Below are positions 23,134 through 33,381 of a stretch of DNA of 64,000 nucleotides, in pieces. Where the stretch lies: contig JAUZPL010000007.1 of assembly GCA_030705955.1 (NCBI GenBank), forward strand, positions 1 to 64,000, written 5' to 3'. The DNA is from Bacillota bacterium (GTDB lineage Bacteria > Bacillota > Bacilli > Bacillales > Cytobacillaceae). Both the position numbers and the translations under genes were made by a program. Under the pieces are notes generated by a model, which saw only the letters and a list, made by a program, of their open reading frames with translations, was not told where the DNA came from and did not search any database. Positions within the stretch are counted from its first letter, which is position 1; the number at the start of each line of letters is the position of its first letter.

Positions 23134-23154
23134 ACTTAGTTCATAAATAAAAGG

Positions 23155-23188
23155 ACGTTCAGAAGGGATAATCCCTCTGAACGTTTAT
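23155..23188 (+). terminator. Intra-operon hairpin between SBP and permease genes
   Basis: acgttcagaaggg-ataat-ccctctgaacgt then ttatat. Confidence 0.6.
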
Positions 23189-23220
23189 ATTTGGATAAAT
23201 ATAGAAAGGAATGTTTCGGG

Positions 23221-23880
23221 ATGAGTCTTGATTTTACACCATTCATTCCCTCCTTGCCATATATTTTAGAGGGTATTTTTGTAACACTAAAAATTGTCCT
23301 TTTGGCAGGAGTTTTGGGATTTGCTCTTGGTATTATTTTATCGCTATTTAAGATAAGCTCCATTAAGATACTCTTATGGATTGCGGATATTTATACATCT
23401 ATTTTTCGGGGGACTCCATTAGTTTTACAATTAATGCTCATATATTATGGTTCTCCTCAGGTTTTTGGTTATCAAATTCAACCATATACAGCTGCTATTC
23501 TTTCATTTGCGCTTAATTCAGGGGCCTATGTTTCGGAAATTATTCGTGCTGGAATTCTTGCTGTTGATAAGGGGCAGCGTGAAGCTGCACAGGCCCTTGG
23601 TGTTCCGTATGGTAAAATGATGTGGGATATAATTCTTCCACAAGCTTTAAAAAATATTTTGCCTGCCTTAATGAATGAATTTATTACTCTTACAAAAGAG
23701 TCTGCCATTGTTACAACAATTGGAGTAATGGATATTATGCGCCGTTCATACCAGGTTGGGGCAGAAAATTACTCTTTCTTTGAACCGCTGTTAATTGCAG
23801 GCCTCATTTATTATCTTATGGTCATTACGTTGACCTTCTTAGGAAAGGCTCTTGAAAGGAGAATGAGACGCAGTGATTAA
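23221..23880 (+). CDS. artQ: Amino-acid ABC transporter permease (ArtQ-like)
   Basis: HisMQ-type permease [22 protein letters not shown]. Confidence 0.87.
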   Translation: MSLDFTPFIPSLPYILEGIFVTLKIVLLAGVLGFALGIILSLFKISSIKILLWIADIYTSIFRGTPLVLQLMLIYYGSPQVFGYQIQPYTAAILSFALNSGAYVSEIIRAGILAVDKGQREAAQALGVPYGKMMWDIILPQALKNILPALMNEFITLTKESAIVTTIGVMDIMRRSYQVGAENYSFFEPLLIAGLIYYLMVITLTFLGKALERRMRRSD

Positions 23881-24595
23881 GGTAGAAGATTTGCATAAGA
23901 GCTTTGGAAAACTTGAAGTTTTAAAGGGAATTACTACTTCCATTCAGGAAGGTGAAGTAGTAGCCATTATTGGACCATCAGGATCAGGCAAATCTACCTT
24001 CCTGCGGTGTTTGAATCTTCTTGAAATACCCACAAGCGGCCGAGTCTGGATTGGCGAAGAGGACGTTACGGATAAAAAAACAAATATCATGAAGGTTCGC
24101 CAAAATGTGGGGATGGTTTTTCAGCATTTTTATTTGTTTCCTCATAAAACGGTGCTGCAAAATTTAACCTATGCACCAATGAAAGTAAAAGGGCTCTCAA
24201 AGGATGAGGCTGAAAAAATTGCCTATGCACTTTTAGAAAAGGTTGGCCTTTCAGAAAAAGCCAATGAGTATCCAACAAGGCTCTCTGGTGGCCAAAAGCA
24301 GCGCGTTGCTATTGCTAGAGCATTGGCCATGCAGCCAAATGTCATGCTTTTTGATGAACCCACTTCAGCTCTTGATCCTGAGATGGTCAAAGAGGTATTA
24401 GAGGTAATGAAATCCCTTGCCCATACAGGAATGACGATGGCTATTGTAACTCATGAAATGGGCTTTGCCCGTGAGGTTGCAGACCGTGTTCTTTTCCTTG
24501 ATGATGGGGTGCTTGTAGAGGACGCTCCTCCAATTGAGTTCTTTTCAAATCCAAAAAGCAAAAGGGCAAAAGATTTCCTAGAAAAAATGTTATAG
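23873..24595 (+). CDS. artM: Amino-acid ABC transporter ATP-binding protein (ArtM/ArtR-like)
   Basis: [34 protein letters not shown]. Confidence 0.92.
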   Translation: MIKVEDLHKSFGKLEVLKGITTSIQEGEVVAIIGPSGSGKSTFLRCLNLLEIPTSGRVWIGEEDVTDKKTNIMKVRQNVGMVFQHFYLFPHKTVLQNLTYAPMKVKGLSKDEAEKIAYALLEKVGLSEKANEYPTRLSGGQKQRVAIARALAMQPNVMLFDEPTSALDPEMVKEVLEVMKSLAHTGMTMAIVTHEMGFAREVADRVLFLDDGVLVEDAPPIEFFSNPKSKRAKDFLEKML

Positions 24596-24707
24596 AAACA
24601 ATGAAAGGTGGTCTTCGGATCATCTTTTTTTAGTGTTGCAGCATCAGGAATCATTACATTTTGAATTGAATAGGGAAATTAGAAGCAAACTAGGGAGAAA
24701 AAGGCAG

Positions 24708-25229
24708 GTGGGTATATTGCTAAGCTTTATCAGTAAAATCCTCTTGGTTTTTCTTATTTCTCCAATTTGGCCTCTAGGGCCTAATCCTTTGTCAGGTGAC
24801 CCATTTTTAATTGTCAATAAAAAAACGAATGAAATGGCTCTAATTGATGATAACAGGGTGCAAACCGTTGTGAGTGTAGGGACTGGAAAAACGAAGGAAT
24901 TGACACCTGAAGGTCTTTTTACTATTACAGTAAAGGCAAAGAATCCATATTATCGCAGAGGAAATATACCAGGTGGAAGTCCAGCAAACCCACTGGGAGC
25001 AAGATGGATCGGATTTGATGCAAATGGAACGGATGGGCGGGTCTTTGGTATACATGGAACAAATGAGCCAGCATCCATTGGCAAATATGTTTCACATGGG
25101 TGTATACGTACCCAAAATGAGGTGATAAAGTCCTTGTATCCTCTTATTCCTTTGGGCACTAAAATAGTAGTGACTTCTACAAAAAAATCATTTGAAGTAC
25201 TTGGAAGAGAATATGGGGCTATTAAATAG
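24708..25229 (+). CDS. L,D-transpeptidase (YkuD family)
   Basis: IHGTNEPASIGKYVSHGCIR catalytic motif (HGTxxxxSxGxxxSHGCIR). Confidence 0.9.
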   Translation: MGILLSFISKILLVFLISPIWPLGPNPLSGDPFLIVNKKTNEMALIDDNRVQTVVSVGTGKTKELTPEGLFTITVKAKNPYYRRGNIPGGSPANPLGARWIGFDANGTDGRVFGIHGTNEPASIGKYVSHGCIRTQNEVIKSLYPLIPLGTKIVVTSTKKSFEVLGREYGAIK

Positions 25230-25231
25230 AC

Positions 25232-25262
25232 AAAGGGACTGTCCAAAGAGCAGTCCCTTTTA
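25232..25262 (+). terminator. Rho-independent terminator (possibly bidirectional)
   Basis: aaagggactg...cagtcccttttatttta. Confidence 0.8.
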
Positions 25263-25358
25263 TTTTATAAATTGTCCAATGCCCAATAGGAGGGTTGAAG
25301 CCAACATTGCTAGTAACATTAAATAAACAACGATCTTTCTTCTTTTCCTATTACCCAA
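25260..25358 (-). CDS. prli42: 32-aa Prli42-like stressosome-associated membrane miniprotein
   Basis: Own reading of minus strand: (TTG)GNRKRRKIVVYLMLLAMLASTLLLGIGQFIK*, with AGGGAGGG RBS upstream; missing from the ORF track. Confidence 0.65.
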   Translation of the reverse strand: MGNRKRRKIVVYLMLLAMLASTLLLGIGQFIK

Positions 25359-25519
25359 GGTAATTCCCTCCCTTTAAAAAAATAACTTTAGATTTATTTT
25401 ACATAGAATGCCCAATGAAAACAACGGAACAACTCAGCAATTTAGGAAGGATTTATGAATTTTTTAGCGAATTACTAAATTATCTAACTAATTTAAATTT
25501 TGAAAATGAAGGGAATATT

Positions 25520-25933
25520 ATGATTCAAAAAATTGATCATATCGGTATAGCCGTACAATCTTTAGAGAAAGCGCTTCCGTTTTATCGTGACATCCTAAAG
25601 CTCCAACTTCTTGGAATAGAAGAAGTGGAAAGTGAAAAAGTGAAGGTTGCTTTTCTTAAGGTTGGTGAAACGAATATTGAACTGTTAGAGCCAACCGCAG
25701 TAGACAGTCCTATAGCCAAATTCATTGAAAAGCGTGGAGAAGGAATTCATCATATCGCACTTGGAGTAGAATCAATTGATCAAAGGATTAAGGAAATAAA
25801 GGAAAAGGGTATTCGAATGATTCAGGATGTGCCAAAAGCAGGTGCACACGAATCAATGGTTGCATTTATGCATCCGAAATCAACCGTTGGTGTTTTGTAT
25901 GAGTTTTGTGAGAAGAAAGGGATGAAAAAATAA
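25520..25933 (+). CDS. mce: Methylmalonyl-CoA epimerase
   Basis: KIDHIGIAVQSLEKALPFYRD (VOC fold); next to carboxyltransferase; ATG 25520. Confidence 0.93.
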   Translation: MIQKIDHIGIAVQSLEKALPFYRDILKLQLLGIEEVESEKVKVAFLKVGETNIELLEPTAVDSPIAKFIEKRGEGIHHIALGVESIDQRIKEIKEKGIRMIQDVPKAGAHESMVAFMHPKSTVGVLYEFCEKKGMKK

Positions 25934-25934
25934 C

Positions 25935-27485
25935 ATGATAGACATCTATGAGAAAATGAACGAATTATATGACCGAAGACGAGAGGTTGAGCTTGGAGGC
26001 GGTGACGAAAAAAGAAAAAAGCAGCATGAAAAGGGAAAATTAACAGCTAGAGAAAGAATTGATTTGTTAGTTGATAAAGGCACATTCGTGGAGTTAAATC
26101 CGTTTATTGAACACAGAACAAATGATTTTGGTCTTAATGAGCAGAAAGGCCCTGGAGATGGGGTTGTTACAGGTTATGCAAAAGTAAATGGACGGCCCAT
26201 TTTTTTATTTTCACAGGATTTTACTGTCTTTGGCGGCGCATTAGGAGAAATGCATGCCAAAAAAATTGCAAATGTGATGGATTTGGCAGCAAAAAATGGA
26301 GTGCCTTTTGTTGGTCTAAACGATTCAGGGGGTGCAAGAATTCAAGAGGGTGTTGTATCACTTGATGGATATGGTCATGTCTTTTACAGAAATGCCATCT
26401 ACTCAGGAGTAATTCCGCAAATTTCTGTTATTATGGGTCCTTGCGCAGGCGGTGCTGTGTATTCCCCAGCGATTACTGATTTTGTTTTTATGGTTGAAAA
26501 GACAAGTCAAATGTTCATAACTGGCCCAAAGGTTATTGAAACAGTGACAGGTGAGAAAATATCCTCTGAAGATTTAGGTGGAGCTAAGGTACATAATTCC
26601 ATTAGTGGAAATGCCCATTTTCAAAGTGAAACAGAAGTAGAGGCCTTGAATGATGTTCGCAGACTCTTAAGCTATCTGCCTTTAAATAATCAAGAAAAAC
26701 CACCTAGAAATGAGGTGGAGGAAGAAAGTGATTACCGCCCGGATTTAACGGAAACAATCCCTTTTGATTCTGTTAGGCCTTATGATGTTCGTAAAGTGAT
26801 TGAGCAGATTGTAGATTTGGATTCTTTTATGGAAATACACAAAGAATTTGCAAAAAATATTGTGGTTGGTTTGGCGAGGATAAAAGGAGAAACAGTTGGC
26901 CTAGTTTGCAATCAGCCAAAAGTGATGGCTGGAGGATTGGACATTGACTCTTCTGATAAAGCAGCAAGATTTATTCGTTTTTGTGATTCCTTCAACATTC
27001 CAATTATAACCTTTGAAGATGTAACCGGGTTTTTCCCAGGAGTCAAGCAGGAACTTGGAGGAATTATCCGTCACGGAGCGAAAATTCTATATGCTTATTC
27101 TGAGGCAACTGTACCGAAGTTGACAGTTATTTTACGTAAGGCATATGGCGGTGCTTATGTAGCACTAAATAGTAAATCAATCGGAGCTGACCTTGTATTG
27201 GCTTGGCCAAATGCTGAAATTGCTGTAATGGGGCCACAAGGGGCTGCAAATATTATTTTTGCAAAGGAAATTCAAAATAGTGATAATCCCGAATTAACTA
27301 GACAGCAGAAAATTGAGGAATATCGGAATAAATTTGCGAACCCCTACATAGCTGCTAGCCGCGGAATGGTAGACGATGTGATTGATCCTCGGGAAACAAG
27401 AATAAAAATCATTCAAGCATTAGAAATGTTGAAAAATAAAAAAGAAACAAGACCTTCGAAAAAGCACGGTAATATTCCGCTTTAA
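25935..27485 (+). CDS. Acyl-CoA (propionyl/methylmalonyl-CoA) carboxyltransferase beta subunit (YqjD-like)
   Basis: Carboxyltransferase motifs GGARIQEGVVSLDGYG, GPCAGGAVYSPA. Confidence 0.93.
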   Translation: MIDIYEKMNELYDRRREVELGGGDEKRKKQHEKGKLTARERIDLLVDKGTFVELNPFIEHRTNDFGLNEQKGPGDGVVTGYAKVNGRPIFLFSQDFTVFGGALGEMHAKKIANVMDLAAKNGVPFVGLNDSGGARIQEGVVSLDGYGHVFYRNAIYSGVIPQISVIMGPCAGGAVYSPAITDFVFMVEKTSQMFITGPKVIETVTGEKISSEDLGGAKVHNSISGNAHFQSETEVEALNDVRRLLSYLPLNNQEKPPRNEVEEESDYRPDLTETIPFDSVRPYDVRKVIEQIVDLDSFMEIHKEFAKNIVVGLARIKGETVGLVCNQPKVMAGGLDIDSSDKAARFIRFCDSFNIPIITFEDVTGFFPGVKQELGGIIRHGAKILYAYSEATVPKLTVILRKAYGGAYVALNSKSIGADLVLAWPNAEIAVMGPQGAANIIFAKEIQNSDNPELTRQQKIEEYRNKFANPYIAASRGMVDDVIDPRETRIKIIQALEMLKNKKETRPSKKHGNIPL

Positions 27486-27564
27486 AATTTGCTATCAATC
27501 ATTTGATGACTAGAATGGGAAAAGGTATACTGAAAAAGTAAATACATATCACGGAGGTTAGACA

Positions 27565-28686
27565 ATGGTTAATCAAGAACGATTATTAAACGAGTTTTTA
27601 GAACTTGTTCAAATTGATTCAGAAACAAAATATGAGACCGAAATCGCCAAAGTTTTAAAACAAAAATTTGTTGATCTCGGCCTAGACGTTTTTGAAGACG
27701 ATACAACTGCTAAGACAGGTCATGGCGCTGGTAATTTAATTTGCACCTTACCAGGAACAAAAGAAGGGGTAGATACGATCTATTTTACTTCCCATATGGA
27801 CACTGTTACACCTGCGAAAGGTGTTAAGCCTTCAATTAAGGATGGCTATGTTGTAACAGATGGTACAACTATTTTAGGCGCTGATGATAAAACAGGGCTT
27901 TCTGTTATGTTTGAAACCATCCGCCAATTAAAAGAGCAAAATCTACCGCATGGAACTATTCAATTTATCATTACGGTTGGTGAAGAATCAGGCTTAGTTG
28001 GTGCAAAGGTTCTTGACCCTTCACTTTTAAAGGCTAAATACGGCTATGCTTTAGATAGTGATGGGAAGGTTGGAAACATTGTAGTTGCAGCGCCTACTCA
28101 GGCAAAGGTAAAAGCAACGATACATGGAAAGACTGCTCACGCTGGAGTAGCACCTGAAAAAGGTGTTTCATCCATTACAATTGCTGCGAAAGCAATTGCC
28201 AAAATGCCTTTAGGTCGAATTGATGAAGAAACCACGGCTAATATTGGCCGATTTGAAGGTGGATCTGCAACAAATATCGTTTGTGATCGAGTAGATATTT
28301 TAGCAGAAGCAAGATCTCTTATTCCTGAAAAAATGGAAGCACAGGTAAAGAAAATGAGAGAAGCTTTTGAAACTGTTGCAGAGCAAATGGGTGGAAAAGC
28401 TGATGTGAATGTTGAGGTTATGTACCCTGGCTTTAAATTCGGTGATGGTGACCAAGTGGTAGAAGTCGCTAAGAAAGCAGCAGCAAAAATTGGCCGTAGC
28501 TGTGAATTGAAAAAGAGCGGTGGCGGAAGTGATGCTAACGTGATTGCTGGTTTTAATATTCCAACAGTTAACCTAGCAGTAGGATACGAAGAAATTCATA
28601 CAACAAATGAGCGTATGCCAATTGAAGAATTGTATAAGTTGGCTGAAATGACCCTGGCAATCATTGATGAAGTAACAAATCAATAA
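27565..28686 (+). CDS. Peptidase T-like M20 metallopeptidase (YqjE)
   Basis: SHMDTV, GADDKTGLS, GEESGLVGA. Confidence 0.88.
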   Translation: MVNQERLLNEFLELVQIDSETKYETEIAKVLKQKFVDLGLDVFEDDTTAKTGHGAGNLICTLPGTKEGVDTIYFTSHMDTVTPAKGVKPSIKDGYVVTDGTTILGADDKTGLSVMFETIRQLKEQNLPHGTIQFIITVGEESGLVGAKVLDPSLLKAKYGYALDSDGKVGNIVVAAPTQAKVKATIHGKTAHAGVAPEKGVSSITIAAKAIAKMPLGRIDEETTANIGRFEGGSATNIVCDRVDILAEARSLIPEKMEAQVKKMREAFETVAEQMGGKADVNVEVMYPGFKFGDGDQVVEVAKKAAAKIGRSCELKKSGGGSDANVIAGFNIPTVNLAVGYEEIHTTNERMPIEELYKLAEMTLAIIDEVTNQ

Positions 28687-28763
28687 TATTGTTTGCTGCA
28701 CGCCTACGTCGGCACTTGATTATTGTTACGTTGAAGGTATATAGTTGATTCAATTTTCTTAAA

Positions 28764-28813
28764 AATGGTTAGGCCCCTCTTAAAATTATAGTTGAGGGGC
28801 CTGACCATTTGTT
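28764..28813 (+). terminator. Rho-independent terminator (bidirectional-looking)
   Basis: aatggttaggcccctc...gaggggcctgaccatt. Confidence 0.75.
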
Positions 28814-28862
28814 TTATAGTTATAAATATATACATAGATATTTTTAGGAGGCCGGTTTTTTT

Positions 28863-29321
28863 ATGAGCAAAGTGGTTGTGTTTCGAACAGGTAATGAGGA
28901 ATACGCAATTCCGCTTCAATTAGTTGTTTCCATTGAAAAAATTGGCACTGTTACGCCAATTCCAAATATGCCAGATTATGTGAAGGGTGTTATTGAAATT
29001 AGGCAGGAAATCATTCCGATTATTGATTTAGAATTTATCTTCTACCAACGTTTCCTAGAAATAAATGAAAATGCGAGACTAATATCTATTCAAACGGAAC
29101 AATTCCCACTTGGTATCCTTGTGAACGAAGTAAAAGAAATTATTGAGATTCCAGCAGAAAATATTAAACAGGTGGCTCTAATTTCTTTTGCAGATACTGC
29201 ATATATTTCGGGAATTGCTAGTATAGAAGGCCGTTTAATCACATTAGTGAATCCGGAAGTTCTTATTGATTCATTGGAAGGTATAAAAGATTTAAAGGAA
29301 TATATGGGAAGCCGCCGTTAA
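28863..29321 (+). CDS. CheW-domain protein
   Basis: FRTGNEEYAIPLQLVVSIEKIGTVTPIPNMPDYVKGVIEIRQEIIPIIDL. Confidence 0.85.
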   Translation: MSKVVVFRTGNEEYAIPLQLVVSIEKIGTVTPIPNMPDYVKGVIEIRQEIIPIIDLEFIFYQRFLEINENARLISIQTEQFPLGILVNEVKEIIEIPAENIKQVALISFADTAYISGIASIEGRLITLVNPEVLIDSLEGIKDLKEYMGSRR

Positions 29322-29387
29322 GAGGTGGCTTCTTCATTTTTATTTGATAAACTATAAATGGTAGATATCTTTTAGGAAGTGCTTAGG

Positions 29388-30659
29388 ATGAAAGAAATGT
29401 ATCCAAAAAAGGGAAGAGTTATTTTACATGTTGATATGAATAGCTTTTATGCGTCTGTCGAAATGGCTTATGATTCTTCTTTAAAGGGTAAACCACTTGC
29501 GATTGCCGGTAATGTGGAGGAAAGAAGAGGCATCATTGTTACCTGCAGCTATGAGGCTCGAAAGTTTGGTGTTAAGACAACCATGCCCCTTTGGGAAGCA
29601 AAGAAGCTTTGTCCGCAATTAATTGTAAGGACTCCTAATTTTAATCGGTACCGTTTGGCCTCTAAGGCAATGTTTGAAATTCTTAGCCAATATTCAAGTT
29701 TAGTGGAACCCGTCTCAATCGATGAAGGTTACATAGATATTACAGATAGCTATGAACTTGGAAATCCAATTCAAATTGCAGAGAGCATTCAAAAAAGAAT
29801 TCTTGAAGAACTTGATTTACCATGCAGTATTGGAATAGCTCCGAATAAATTTTTGGCAAAAATGGCCTCTGATATGAAAAAACCTTTAGGTATTACTATT
29901 TTAAGGAAAAGGGATGTGCCCCAAATTCTTTGGCCGCTTGCCACAAATGAAATGCATGGGGTAGGAAAAAAATCTGCTGCTAAACTTTCCACTATTGGAA
30001 TTCAAACAATTGGTGAGTTAGCAAAGGGCAATGAGATTCAATTAAAGAAATTACTTGGAATTAATGGGATACGTTTGAAAGAAAGGGCAAACGGATTAGA
30101 TGAAAGACCAGTCGATCCTGAATCTGTTGCAGAATTTAAAAGTATTGGAAATTCTACAACTCTTCCCAAGGATGTTGCTAATCAAAAAGAGCTTTTCTCC
30201 ATTTTAGAAACCTTATCACAAACCGTTTCAATCAGACTTAAGAGAGAAAATGTTCTTGCTGGCGCGATTGCGATAACCATACGTTATAAAAATCGAAAAA
30301 CGATAACAAGAAGTAAAAAACTTGCCAATCCAATTGGTCTGAAAGAAGAGATTGTTTCCTATGCGAAAGAACTTTTTGTAAAGAATTGGAATGGTAACCC
30401 TGTTCGCCTTTTGGGAATAACAGGTTCTGATTTACTTGACCATGAAGAAGCAGTTAGACAGTTGGATTTATTTTCATATGAAAGTGAAGCAAGAAAAGAA
30501 CCTTTATTTAAGGTTGTTTCCTTGCTTCGTGAAAAATATGGGAAAAATATTATTGATAAGGCAGGATCCCATCAAGTTGATCCCAACCATCAAATAGGAA
30601 CTGAAACAAGTTTTAATAAAGATTTTCTTCGTTCGTTTAATGAAAAGAAAAAGGAGTAA
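29388..30659 (+). CDS. dinB: DNA polymerase IV (Y-family, YqjH/PolY1-like)
   Basis: ILHVDMNSFYASVEMAYD, SIDEGYIDIT. Confidence 0.93.
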   Translation: MKEMYPKKGRVILHVDMNSFYASVEMAYDSSLKGKPLAIAGNVEERRGIIVTCSYEARKFGVKTTMPLWEAKKLCPQLIVRTPNFNRYRLASKAMFEILSQYSSLVEPVSIDEGYIDITDSYELGNPIQIAESIQKRILEELDLPCSIGIAPNKFLAKMASDMKKPLGITILRKRDVPQILWPLATNEMHGVGKKSAAKLSTIGIQTIGELAKGNEIQLKKLLGINGIRLKERANGLDERPVDPESVAEFKSIGNSTTLPKDVANQKELFSILETLSQTVSIRLKRENVLAGAIAITIRYKNRKTITRSKKLANPIGLKEEIVSYAKELFVKNWNGNPVRLLGITGSDLLDHEEAVRQLDLFSYESEARKEPLFKVVSLLREKYGKNIIDKAGSHQVDPNHQIGTETSFNKDFLRSFNEKKKE

Positions 30660-30716
30660 TGGCTTCGGCTTTTTGAGGAGGCCATACGCCGCTGACCAAG
30701 GCGTTTTTTACTTTTC

Positions 30717-32228
30717 TTAGTCACACCCACAATTATCAACATCTAGGTCGGTTACTGGCCACCAGAAGAATCCGTCTTTTTCTAGAAGTTCATCTGCTGC
30801 TTTTGGTCCCATGGAGCCTGAAGCATAATTTGGGAAATTCTCTTCTTTTGTTTTTTCCCAAACAGCAGATATTTTATCAACCATATTCCAAGAAAGGGCT
30901 ACTTCTTCCCAGTGAGTGAAATTGGTAGCATCACCACGTAAGCAATCAAATAAAAGCTTTTCATACCCTTCAGGTGTGTTCATTCCATTAACACCTGTAT
31001 TGGCATAACTAAGTTTTACCTCAGTTGCATCTAGATGCCCGCCTTCTTTTTTTACATTTAAATGCAAGGTGATGCCTTCTTCCGGCTGGATATGAATGAC
31101 AAGAAGATTTGGATTTAGAACTTTTTCTGTCTGATAATATAAATTCATTGGTATATCTTTGAATTGAACGACAATTTTTGTTGTTTTGGCTTCCATTCTT
31201 TTTCCGGTACGAATATAAAAAGGAACTCCTGCCCAACGGAAATTGTCAATCATGATTTTTCCTGCTACAAACGTTTCAGTATTGGATTCTTTGTCCACCA
31301 TGGGTTCATCACGGTATTTAGGAACTTCCGACCCATCCATTATGCCCTCAGCATATTGCCCGCGAATAAAATAATCATTTATCTTTTCACCTTCAACCGC
31401 TCTTATAGAACGAAATACTCGCACTTTTTCAGCACGTACATCATCTGTCGTTAGTTTGATTGGTGGTTCCATAGCTAATAGTGAAACCATTTGCATCATA
31501 TGGTTTTGCACCATGTCTCTTAGTGCACCGCTTTTTTCGTAATAACGTCCTCTTTCCTCTACTCCTAACGTTTCACTGGAAGTAATTTGGATATTAGAAA
31601 TATAACGGTTGTTCCAAAGTGGTTCGAAAATTGCATTTGCAAACCGGATTACTTCAATATTACGCACCATTTCTTTCCCTAAATAATGGTCAATCCGATA
31701 AACCTCATCTTCGGAAAAGGCAGTTGTAATCTGCCTATTTAATTCCTTTGCTGATTCAAGGTTATGACCAAAAGGCTTTTCAATCACCAGTCTTTTAAAA
31801 CCAGATACATCTGTTAACCCATCAGATTTTAAGTGTAAGGCAATGGTTCCAAAAAATTCAGGTGCCATGGCAAGATAAAAAATTCGATTGCCTTCTAAAC
31901 CATAATGCCCATCAAGCTCGTTTGCCAATTTTTTTAATGATTGGTAAGAGCCTGAGTCTGTTACATCATGAGAATGATAATAGAAATGTGATGCAAATTC
32001 ATCAATATTCTCATCCTTTTTCAAGGCTGATTGAATGGACTCCTTCACAGATGCTTGAAATTCATCATTTGAAAGGGGTCTCCTTGCAACTCCAATTACA
32101 GCAAATTTTTCTGAAAGTCTTTTACTTTCAAATAAACGATAAAGGGATGGAAACAGCTTACGTTTAGCAAGGTCCCCAGTTGCCCCGAATATCATGATTA
32201 ATGAAGTCATGTTGCTATTTTGATTCAC
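30717..32228 (-). CDS. zwf: Glucose-6-phosphate 1-dehydrogenase
   Basis: GATGDLAKRKLFPSLY; RIDHYLGKE. Confidence 0.97.
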   Translation of the reverse strand: MNQNSNMTSLIMIFGATGDLAKRKLFPSLYRLFESKRLSEKFAVIGVARRPLSNDEFQASVKESIQSALKKDENIDEFASHFYYHSHDVTDSGSYQSLKKLANELDGHYGLEGNRIFYLAMAPEFFGTIALHLKSDGLTDVSGFKRLVIEKPFGHNLESAKELNRQITTAFSEDEVYRIDHYLGKEMVRNIEVIRFANAIFEPLWNNRYISNIQITSSETLGVEERGRYYEKSGALRDMVQNHMMQMVSLLAMEPPIKLTTDDVRAEKVRVFRSIRAVEGEKINDYFIRGQYAEGIMDGSEVPKYRDEPMVDKESNTETFVAGKIMIDNFRWAGVPFYIRTGKRMEAKTTKIVVQFKDIPMNLYYQTEKVLNPNLLVIHIQPEEGITLHLNVKKEGGHLDATEVKLSYANTGVNGMNTPEGYEKLLFDCLRGDATNFTHWEEVALSWNMVDKISAVWEKTKEENFPNYASGSMGPKAADELLEKDGFFWWPVTDLDVDNCGCD

Positions 32229-32411
32229 GGTATTTGCCTCTTTTCCGGTTAGATCTTGTCGATTTAAATACTAATACCTTACAAGAATAAAATTTTAGCC
32301 GTTTCCTTTAGATTTCGCAAATATAATGCAATACATGTATTACCCGAATGAATCTGTTATATTATTATTTAGCGGTTATATATAGGAATTTCCGGTTGAA
32401 AGGAGACTTTT

Positions 32412-33338
32412 ATGGATATTTTTTTCTTAGGAACAGGTGCGGGACTTCCGGCAAAGTTCCGAAATGTGACATCCATTGCCCTGAAATTATTAGAGGAAAG
32501 AGGAGCTGTTTGGCTTTTTGATGTTGGAGAAGCTACACAACATCAAATTTTACATACATCACTAAAACCACGGAGAATAGAAAAAATTTTTATTACTCAT
32601 CTTCATGGTGATCATATTTATGGGTTACCAGGCCTGTTGTCAAGCCGTTCTTTTCAGGGAGGAGAATCAGATGTTACAATTTACGGGCCAAAAGGAATTG
32701 AGGAATTTTTAAATATTAGTTTTTCAATTAGTCAGACTTATTTAAAATATTCTTTAAAAATAATGGAAATCGATGAGGGAATTGTTTTTGAGGATGATCA
32801 ATTTACGGTAGAGGCTCGATTATTAGAACATGGAATCCCTTCTTATGGGTATAGAATTGTGGAAAAAGACAAACCAGGCACTCTTCTTGTGGATAAGCTT
32901 TTAGCAATTGGTGTACAGCCTGGCCCTATTTTCAAACAAATAAAAAATGGTGAAACCGTGATATTGGAAGATGGAAGGAGCCTGAATCCAAATGAATTTT
33001 TAGGCCCATCGGAAAGAGGAAGGATTGTGACGATTCTAGGAGATACAAGGTATTGTGAAGCTGCTCTTTATCTTGCTAGGAATGCAGATTTATTAATTCA
33101 TGAAGCAACCTTTTCAAAGAATGAGGATCAAATAGCTTTTAACTACTTTCATTCTACAACACACCAGGCTGCCAAGATTGCAAAATTAGCAGATTGTAAA
33201 TCCTTATGCTTAACTCATATTAGTTCGCGGTATGACAAGCATGCAAGCAACGGATTAGTGGAGGAGGCAAAAGAGATATTTTCAAATACTGAAATAGCCG
33301 AAGATTTTAAAGAAATTCCAATTCCTAGCAAAAAGTAA
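32412..33338 (+). CDS. rnz: Ribonuclease Z
   Basis: [34 protein letters not shown]. Confidence 0.96.
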   Translation: MDIFFLGTGAGLPAKFRNVTSIALKLLEERGAVWLFDVGEATQHQILHTSLKPRRIEKIFITHLHGDHIYGLPGLLSSRSFQGGESDVTIYGPKGIEEFLNISFSISQTYLKYSLKIMEIDEGIVFEDDQFTVEARLLEHGIPSYGYRIVEKDKPGTLLVDKLLAIGVQPGPIFKQIKNGETVILEDGRSLNPNEFLGPSERGRIVTILGDTRYCEAALYLARNADLLIHEATFSKNEDQIAFNYFHSTTHQAAKIAKLADCKSLCLTHISSRYDKHASNGLVEEAKEIFSNTEIAEDFKEIPIPSKK

Positions 33339-33381
33339 AAATAAAAACGGTCTTCATGAGAGTTCATGAGGACCGAAATGG

